In this document: positions 6,599 through 11,187 of the stretch, in pieces | Numbering within the stretch: position 1 is the stretch's first letter | Layout: each line of letters opens with the position of its first letter | Assembly (NCBI GenBank): GCA_045046905.1 | Contig: JASFYU010000181.1 | Location: forward strand, 1-11,187 | Source of the DNA: JASFYU01 sp045046905 | GTDB taxonomy: Bacteria > Bacteroidota > Bacteroidia > Flavobacteriales > Flavobacteriaceae | Direction of reading: 5' to 3' | DNA length: 11,187 nt | Position numbers and translations under genes: made by a program | Notes under the pieces: model-generated | What the model was told of the DNA's origin: nothing | The model's input: only the letters and a program-made list of their open reading frames with translations | Databases searched by the model: none

Positions 6599-7375
6599 TT
6601 ACTCGGTTTTTTTAGCTTCCTCCCAATAGATATCCATTTCTTGTAGGGTCATTTCTTTTAATGATTTTCCAATTTCCTTGGCCTTTACTTCCAAATATTG
6701 AAAGCGCTTAATAAACTTTTTATTCGTACGCTCCAGAGCATTCTCAGGATCGATCTTTAAAAACCTAGCATAATTAATCATTGAAAAAAGCACATCGCCA
6801 AATTCGGATTCCATGCTTTCGGCAGTACCTCCTTTTATTTCGTCTTGTAGCTCCGCTAATTCTTCCTTGACCTTTTCGAAAACTTGTTCTGGTTTTTCCC
6901 AATCGAAACCTACACCTGCAACCTTATCCTGAATTCGATTCGCCTTTACCAAAGCGGGTAAACTTGCGGGTACGCCCTCTAAAACACTTTTCCTGCCTTC
7001 CTTTAATTTTATATTCTCCCAGTTTTGTTTAACCTCCTCTGCATTCTCTACCTGTACATCACCATAAATATGAGGATGCCTATTTATGAGTTTTTCACAA
7101 ATGCCATTGCACACATCGGCCATATCAAAATCATTGGTCTCAGAGCCGATTTTTGCATAAAAAACAATGTGTAGCAAGAGGTCTCCCAGTTCATTCTTGA
7201 CCTCTTTCAAATCATGGTCTAAAATAGCATCGCCCAATTCGTAGGTTTCCTCGATTGTCAGATGCCGTAAGCTCTGCATGGTCTGCTTCTTGTCCCATGG
7301 GCATTGTGCACGTAGTTCATTCATTATCGTGAGTAGACGATCAAATGCCTGTAAGTGGGCTTTTCGCGGATTCAT
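6599..7375 (-). CDS. mazG: Nucleoside triphosphate pyrophosphohydrolase MazG
   Basis: MazG hydrolyses (d)NTPs, preferentially damaged or non-canonical ones, to NMP and pyrophosphate. In the 258-residue protein there are two MazG domains. The first carries CPWDKKQT (25-32), EETYE (42-46) and ELGDLLLH (62-69). The second carries EELAELQDE (171-179) and EFGDVLFSM (191-199). The four-acid metal-binding pattern (EExxE plus ExxD) is intact in both. Length matches the E. coli protein (263). The frame is open to an ATG at 7411, but I place the start at 7375 (MNPRKAHLQAFDRLL). Flavobacterial MazG proteins begin this way, and a TACTTTTG promoter box lies between the two ATGs, so the upstream one would probably not be in the transcript. 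The MATE gene follows on the same strand. Confidence 0.93.
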   Translation of the reverse strand: MNPRKAHLQAFDRLLTIMNELRAQCPWDKKQTMQSLRHLTIEETYELGDAILDHDLKEVKNELGDLLLHIVFYAKIGSETNDFDMADVCNGICEKLINRHPHIYGDVQVENAEEVKQNWENIKLKEGRKSVLEGVPASLPALVKANRIQDKVAGVGFDWEKPEQVFEKVKEELAELQDEIKGGTAESMESEFGDVLFSMINYARFLKIDPENALERTNKKFIKRFQYLEVKAKEIGKSLKEMTLQEMDIYWEEAKKTE

Positions 7376-7389
7376 AAAAGCGGTTTTGA

Positions 7390-7397
7390 CAAAAGTA
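7390..7397 (-). promoter_or_regulatory. Bacteroidota-type -7 box (TACTTTTG) for mazG
   Basis: On the minus strand TACTTTTG matches the Bacteroidota primary-sigma -7 consensus TANNTTTG exactly and ends 14 bases before the chosen mazG ATG. Transcription would begin a few bases downstream, giving a very short leader. No clear -33 TTG is visible 17-20 bases further upstream, which lowers confidence. Confidence 0.4.
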
Positions 7398-7726
7398 CGA
7401 ATACGCCTCATTTATGTAGGGGTATTTATTCGACATATTTCTCTATATTTAGCTGATGTAACACCACTCGCTCGGACTATGTGCAAAAATTTAAAATCTA
7501 TTCCCATACGCCTTGTTACGGCCTTTACTATTTCAGATGGATACCCTAAAATTTGGGCGTTTTAAAAAAAATGGGGATATCAAAAATGTGGCGTACAAAA
7601 GAAAAAAACCTTAATCATTTCGATGCAGAGCCTGCCTATGGTTGGCAAACATGGGAGTACCTGCCTGCGGTAGGCAGGTTAAACCCACTAACGGGAATGA
7701 TTTTCACCACACAAAACTTTAAAAAT
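7398..7726. other. Gene-free region between divergent mazG and the isomerase-like gene
   Basis: No coding frame is convincing here. A plus-strand frame that is open from 7553 into the next gene would encode PAYGWQTWEYLPAVGRLNP, which is just the translation of the palindromic repeats at 7630-7679, so it is not a real N-terminus. TATATTTA at 7444-7451 matches seven of eight bases of the TANNTTTG box on the plus strand, but it lies nearly 280 bases before the gene and has no good -33 element. The promoter of the downstream operon is therefore not identified. Confidence 0.5.
7630..7679. repeat. Two copies of a CCTGCCT-type palindromic repeat
   Basis: ACCTGCCT (7659-7666) and AGGCAGGT (7672-7679) form a perfect 8-base inverted repeat around GCGGT. 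Just upstream, GCCTGCCTATGGTTGGCA (7630-7647) is a decayed copy of the same unit: the left arm is intact and the right arm has a changed base. I recognise CCTGCC(T/G)...GGCAGG as an intergenic repeat spread through many flavobacterial genomes; it behaves like a REP sequence. In the RNA it would form a GC-rich hairpin in the leader of the isomerase operon. Confidence 0.65.
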
Positions 7727-8560
7727 ATGAAAACACGCAGAGATTTTTTAGTACAATCAGGAGCCATTGCCGTAGGCGCTATACTCCTACCCTCCTTTAC
7801 CTTACCCTTCGGAAATAAACAAAAATTTGGAGTGCAGCTGTATTCTTTTCGAAATGAGATGGATGCCGACCCTATAGGAACCTTAAAACAAATCGCTGCC
7901 ATCGGTATCAAAGAAATCGAATCGGCCCGAAGTAATAAAGGGCATTATTACGGACTTTCACCTAAAGAAATGAAAGACGCATGCAACGATCTGGGAATGA
8001 CCTTAATAAGTGGCCATGTGGCCTTGGATGCCAATTTTGAAAAAACTATGGAAGAAGCGGTAGAATCAGGTCAAGAATATCTGATTTGCTCCTCTATGCC
8101 CTCAAAGGGCCAAACCGTGGATAATTATAAAGGTGTTGCCGAGGCCTTTAACAAGGCTGGTGAGGATTGTAAAAAAATAGGATTGAAATTCGGGTATCAC
8201 AACCATGGCTATGAGTTTGAGTCAGAAAATGGAGAAGTACTTTACGACGTACTGATGAACAATACCGAGGCCGATCTGGTTTATATGGAACTCGACCTCG
8301 GCTGGGTGGTCATGGCCGAGAAAGACCCCCTTGACTATTTTAAAAAATACCCCGGGCGTTTTCCCCTATGGCATTTGAAAGATATGGATATGACCAAAAA
8401 AGAAAGTACTGAATTCGGAAAAGGCGGATTAGATATTCCTAAAATGATGAAAAATCAGGCAGCCTCAGGTGTGAAACATATTTTTATCGAACAAGAAGAG
8501 TACGCCAGTACCCCCTTGGAAAGCATGAAACACAATATGAACTTTCTCAACACATTGTAA
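7727..8560 (+). CDS. Tat-exported sugar phosphate isomerase/epimerase-like TIM-barrel protein
   Basis: The 277-residue product begins MKTRRDFLVQSGAIAVGAILL, a clear twin-arginine signal (RRDFL) with a hydrophobic stretch to about residue 28, so it is folded in the cytoplasm and sent to the periplasm or kept membrane-attached. The rest is an AP-endonuclease-2/xylose-isomerase-like barrel: FGVQLYSFRNEM (34-45), GIKEIE (60-65), FGYHNHGYEFE (155-165), MELDLGW (187-193), LWHLKDM (214-220), GKGGLDIPKM (231-240) and FIEQEEY (253-259). H158, D190, H216 and E255 are plausible metal ligands. ATG 7727 is chosen because the signal starts there; the longer frame is repeat-derived. Family members isomerise or epimerise sugars, keto-sugars or related compounds; the substrate is unknown. 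It leads a tight plus-strand unit with the next two genes. Confidence 0.88.
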   Translation: MKTRRDFLVQSGAIAVGAILLPSFTLPFGNKQKFGVQLYSFRNEMDADPIGTLKQIAAIGIKEIESARSNKGHYYGLSPKEMKDACNDLGMTLISGHVALDANFEKTMEEAVESGQEYLICSSMPSKGQTVDNYKGVAEAFNKAGEDCKKIGLKFGYHNHGYEFESENGEVLYDVLMNNTEADLVYMELDLGWVVMAEKDPLDYFKKYPGRFPLWHLKDMDMTKKESTEFGKGGLDIPKMMKNQAASGVKHIFIEQEEYASTPLESMKHNMNFLNTL

Positions 8561-8580
8561 GTTAAAATCCGTTGACCGCC

Positions 8581-9939
8581 ATGTCTGAAAGCATCGATCC
8601 ATACGTACTTTCTCCTGAGAAAATCAAGGATCCACCCACCACTTTTATGGGCAGACTTAAATTTCTAGGCCCTAGTTTTATTCTTTCGGCCTCGATTGTA
8701 GGATCAGGAGAGTTGATTGCCACCACTACTTTGGGTGCCAAAGCAGGTTTTATCACTTTTTGGGTCATTTTGGTAAGCTGTATGGTAAAAGTAGCCGTAC
8801 AATTAGAATTCGGAAAGCACACCATTCTGACCGGGGAAACGGCCATGCAGGCCTTTAATAAATTACCAGGCCCTAAATTTGGAAAGGCCAAATGGAGCGT
8901 TTGGACCGTTTTGGGGGTCATGATCATAAAACTTCTGCAGGTAGGAGGTATTGTTGGCGGCGTGGCCATTATTTTGAATATCTTGGCTCCGGCAGTGTCT
9001 ATTCCGGCATACGCTATCGGCATTGCAATCGTAGTAGCCTTGATGATCTATAGGGGATACTATCATTTTATAGAACGTGTTTCTTTGGGTATGATTGCAA
9101 TCTTTACCCTGTTCACCTTTACCTCTCTTTATTTCTTGAATTTCACACCCTATCAGATATCTTGGGATAGTATATGGAGTGGGCTTCAATTTGATTTACC
9201 CAAGGAGGCGGTGGCCATCGCCTTTGGTGCCTTCGGTATTACCGGGGTCGGCGGTGATGAAATAATACATTATAATTATTGGTGCCTCGAAAAAGGTTAT
9301 GCCACTTTCACTGGTGAGAATGATGGTTCAGAAGCATGGAAAACCAGAGCCGAGGGGTGGCTCAGCGTTATGAAGCTCGATGCGATTGTTGCCATGTGCG
9401 TCTACACTACAGTGACCGCCGCTTTTTATCTGCTGGGTGCCGCCGTACTGCATGCGCAAGGCGAAATACCAGAAGGCTATGCCATGGTCGAAACATTATC
9501 GGCCATGTATACCGAGTCATTGGGGCCACAGGCAAAAACGGCTTTCTTGGTAGGAGCGTTTATCACCTTATTTTCAACACTTTTTGCCGCTTTGGCGGCA
9601 TGGACAAGGCAGATATCTGATATTTTTGGGCAAATCGGATGGATTAATTTTAAAGATTTCGCCCTGCGTAAAAGAACAATCGCTATTCTAGCCTGGGTGA
9701 TTCCATTACTATGGGCGGCACTCTTTATTTTTATAAAAATGCCAGTATTCATGGTTATCACAGGAGGTATCGTGGGATCATTTCTATTGTTCCTAGTGGT
9801 CTATGCCGTCATTCATTTTAGGTATGTACGCCTAAACCCCCTATTTAAACCCAGCTTTGTATACGATTTGGTACTTTGGCTGAGTATTCTCAGTATCATG
9901 GCCGTAGGTGCCCTCGGAATTTTTAAACTTTTAGGATAA
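8581..9939 (+). CDS. Divergent Nramp-fold transporter lacking the canonical metal-site motifs
   Basis: This 452-residue inner-membrane protein with about 11 helices resembles the Nramp family from its opening (FLGPSFILSASIVGSGELIATT) onward. Canonical Nramp proteins bind metal through DPGN in TM1 and MPH in TM6. Here the TM1 site reads VGSGE (40-44), and the TM6 region reads FGAFGITGVGGDEIIHYNYW (215-234) with no MPH. Acidic residues E44, D226 and E227 lie near those break points. A hydrophilic insert follows TM6 (about 235-260). The length and helices look intact, so this is a distinct subfamily and not a pseudogene. ATG 8581 is used because the TTG 9 bases earlier has no support. The 20-base gap upstream and 7-base gap downstream make it the middle gene of an operon between two exported enzymes, which suggests an organic substrate. 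Databases would probably call it a divalent metal transporter; I doubt that. Confidence 0.75.
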   Translation: MSESIDPYVLSPEKIKDPPTTFMGRLKFLGPSFILSASIVGSGELIATTTLGAKAGFITFWVILVSCMVKVAVQLEFGKHTILTGETAMQAFNKLPGPKFGKAKWSVWTVLGVMIIKLLQVGGIVGGVAIILNILAPAVSIPAYAIGIAIVVALMIYRGYYHFIERVSLGMIAIFTLFTFTSLYFLNFTPYQISWDSIWSGLQFDLPKEAVAIAFGAFGITGVGGDEIIHYNYWCLEKGYATFTGENDGSEAWKTRAEGWLSVMKLDAIVAMCVYTTVTAAFYLLGAAVLHAQGEIPEGYAMVETLSAMYTESLGPQAKTAFLVGAFITLFSTLFAALAAWTRQISDIFGQIGWINFKDFALRKRTIAILAWVIPLLWAALFIFIKMPVFMVITGGIVGSFLLFLVVYAVIHFRYVRLNPLFKPSFVYDLVLWLSILSIMAVGALGIFKLLG

Positions 9940-9946
9940 ATAAAAC

Positions 9947-10846
9947 ATGACAATCAAATATTATTACATCGCCCTAATCTTAAGTACCCTATTGTTCTCC
10001 TGCGAAGAGGAGCAAACCACATTGATCGCCGAAGGTGCAGAACTCAGCCTAGTCGCCGATGGCTTTCTGTTCACAGAGGGGCCGGCAGCCGATACCAATG
10101 GCGATGTATTCTTTACCGATCAGCCCAATAATCGCATCTTAAAATGGTCCGAAGCAGATAATACCATATCGACCTATATGGAGCCTGCAGGGCGTGCGAA
10201 CGGACTCTATTTTGATCACGATGGTAACCTCTTGGCAGCAGCGGATGAAAACTTTGAACTGTGGCGCATTGATCCAGAGAAAAAGGTTACTGCACTCTTC
10301 GATGCTTTCCAAGGAAAAAAACTAAACGGCCCCAATGATATATGGGTCGACCCCAAGGGAGGTATTTACTTCACCGACCCCTATTATCAACGGCCTTATT
10401 GGTCGCGTAGCGAAAAAGAAATGAAACGTGAAGGTGTGTATTATATAGCACCCAATCAGCTAGAGGTCAAAATGGTCGTAACCGATTTTGTACGCCCTAA
10501 TGGCCTTATTGGTACACCCGATGGCAAAACGCTATATATCACCGATGCAGGAGATGATAAGACCTATGTCTTTGCAATCGCAAAAAATGGAAGTCTTGAG
10601 GCCAGAAAAATATTTGTGAATATGCGTTCCGATGGTATGACCTTAGATGAGCGGGGCAATGTGTATTTGACTGGTGATGGGGTTAGCGTTTTTAACAAAA
10701 ATGGCGAACAACTACTGCACATCGCTGTACCCGAAAAATGGACGGCCAACCTTACTTTCGGTGGGGCGGATCGAAGCACCTTGTTTATAACAGCTTCGAA
10801 AGGCGTTTATACCCTAAAAATGAACGTAAGCGGGGCAAATAAATAG
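9947..10846 (+). CDS. SMP-30/gluconolactonase-like lipoprotein
   Basis: The 299-residue protein has a lipoprotein signal (IALILSTLLFSC, Cys19 as the lipidation site followed by acidic residues) and a six-bladed SMP-30/gluconolactonase/LRE beta-propeller. The four metal ligands known for this family are all recognisable: E44 in FTEGPA, N130 in LNGPND, N185 in VRPNGL and D229 in RSDGM. It should hydrolyse a sugar lactone, or a related ester, in the periplasm or at the outer membrane. The ATG lies 7 bases after the transporter stop, so it is translated from the same message. The last residues are polar with no extra domain. The exact lactone is unknown. Gluconolactonase is the usual label, but many homologues act on other lactones. 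Confidence 0.9.
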   Translation: MTIKYYYIALILSTLLFSCEEEQTTLIAEGAELSLVADGFLFTEGPAADTNGDVFFTDQPNNRILKWSEADNTISTYMEPAGRANGLYFDHDGNLLAAADENFELWRIDPEKKVTALFDAFQGKKLNGPNDIWVDPKGGIYFTDPYYQRPYWSRSEKEMKREGVYYIAPNQLEVKMVVTDFVRPNGLIGTPDGKTLYITDAGDDKTYVFAIAKNGSLEARKIFVNMRSDGMTLDERGNVYLTGDGVSVFNKNGEQLLHIAVPEKWTANLTFGGADRSTLFITASKGVYTLKMNVSGANK

Positions 10847-10909
10847 GAGGTTGTACAGGGCTATAAAATACCATAAAAAGAGATTTTAATGGCTAAGAAA
10901 AATACTTCT

Positions 10910-10978
10910 TGAAACCGACTATCCCCGAAGCAAACCCCTTCATAGGCAGGCTGTCATCGGGAAATTACGCCGGTTTCA
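10910..10978. repeat. Nested inverted repeat between convergent genes
   Basis: TGAAACCG (10910-10917) and CGGTTTCA (10971-10978) form perfect 8-base arms. Inside them CCCGA (10924-10928) pairs with TCGGG (10957-10961). The inner loop of 28 bases contains GGCAGG, reminiscent of the palindrome family at 7630-7679. It could be a joint terminator structure or a worn mobile repeat, but no T run follows it on either strand. The rest of 10847-11019 shows no gene. Confidence 0.4.
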
Positions 10979-11019
10979 TTTTGGCCTTAGGGCTAAAAAA
11001 AGCAGATATACAACACCTA

Positions 11020-11187
11020 TTATAACGTATCAAGATCAAACGAATACACATTACCCAAATCATCAGAGAAAAATATAAGTTTAGCTTCATCGGGCAAAAA
11101 ACCGGCCTTACTAGAAGTAACATCGCCGTTTTTTCCTTTTATTTTGGTTTTTAATTGAATGAGTTCTGTAAACTCCCAACCATCTTT
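11020..11187 (-). CDS. C-terminal end of an unidentified protein (cut by window edge)
   Basis: A minus-strand frame enters from the right edge and ends at TAA 11022-11020 after 55 codons. The visible peptide includes KDGWEFTELIQLK, GFLPDEAKLIFFSDD and LGNVYSFDLDTL. The alternation of hydrophobic and polar residues and the phrase LIFFSDDLGNVYSFDL look like the last strands of a beta-propeller repeat, but this is too little to name a family. It converges with the lactonase gene. Codon choice looks like that of the neighbours, which supports a real gene. Confidence 0.6.
   Translation of the reverse strand, partial: KDGWEFTELIQLKTKIKGKNGDVTSSKAGFLPDEAKLIFFSDDLGNVYSFDLDTL

Noticed and set aside
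7376..7411. 12-codon N-terminal extension of MazG
   Set aside because: It overlaps an exact TANNTTTG promoter box, and the family normally begins at the downstream methionine.
7553..7726. 58-codon N-terminal extension of the isomerase-like protein
   Set aside because: It encodes the translated palindromic repeats and would bury the twin-arginine signal that begins at 7727.
8572..8580. TTG start three codons before the transporter ATG
   Set aside because: ATG 8581 gives a natural N-terminus and nothing favours the weaker codon.
8562..9761. Several long minus-strand open frames opposite the transporter gene
   Set aside because: They are antisense shadows of a strongly coding frame, with no protein family character.
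10890..10913. Tiny frame MAKKNTS followed by a stop, after an AGGAGG sequence at 10845-10852
   Set aside because: Seven residues only, the AGGAGG is too far from the ATG, and Bacteroidota rarely depend on such sites.
10979..11001. TTTTGGCC...GGCTAAAA hairpin near the end of the lactonase operon
   Set aside because: The T run is on the 5' side and the A run on the 3' side for the plus-strand transcript, and the minus-strand reading also lacks a trailing T run, so it does not fit an intrinsic terminator.

Overview
The window reads as ordinary chromosome from a marine member of the Flavobacteriia (Bacteroidota), close to the Maribacter/Zobellia/Arenibacter type. The evidence is moderately AT-rich DNA, flavobacterial forms of nearly every protein (short GalM, DUF2911, MeaB, MATE, MazG, a conserved 75-residue acidic protein), little Shine-Dalgarno signal before the genes, a TANNTTTG-type -7 box upstream of mazG, and interspersed palindromes such as CCTGCCT...AGGCAGG and CGATAGCTATCG. 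The placement comes from recognising families, not from a database search. No rRNA, tRNA, CRISPR array, transposase or phage gene is visible.

Layout from left to right. (1) 1-1049, minus strand: an ECF sigma factor overlapping the start of a membrane protein that is probably its anti-sigma regulator; the latter runs off the left edge. (2) 1344-4020, plus strand: a galactose mutarotase-like aldose 1-epimerase, then after a 164-base gap a DUF2911 membrane-anchored protein followed 2 bases later by MeaB, the GTPase chaperone of methylmalonyl-CoA mutase, which starts at TTG. (3) 4041-4843, minus strand, convergent to MeaB: a small acidic conserved protein followed 5 bases later by a PAP2 membrane phosphatase. 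(4) 4844-5136: noncoding, with seven degenerate 7-base tandem units. (5) 5137-7375, minus strand: mazG followed by a MATE exporter. (6) 7376-7726: noncoding, with the mazG promoter box and two copies of a CCTGCCT palindrome. (7) 7727-10846, plus strand: a tight three-gene unit of a Tat-exported TIM-barrel sugar isomerase/epimerase-like protein, a divergent Nramp-fold transporter and an SMP-30/gluconolactonase-like lipoprotein. (8) 10847-11187: a short convergent intergenic stretch with a nested inverted repeat, then the C-terminal 55 codons of an unidentified minus-strand gene.

Most of the window is housekeeping or broadly conserved. The part most worth attention is the three-gene unit at 7727-10846. 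Two exported carbohydrate- or lactone-type enzymes flank a transporter that belongs by overall sequence to the Nramp family but lacks both signature metal-site motifs (DPGN in TM1, MPH in TM6). That suggests a small uptake or processing pathway for a sugar acid, lactone or keto-sugar, not metal import. This is inference; the sequence directly shows only the gene order, the export signals and the missing motifs.
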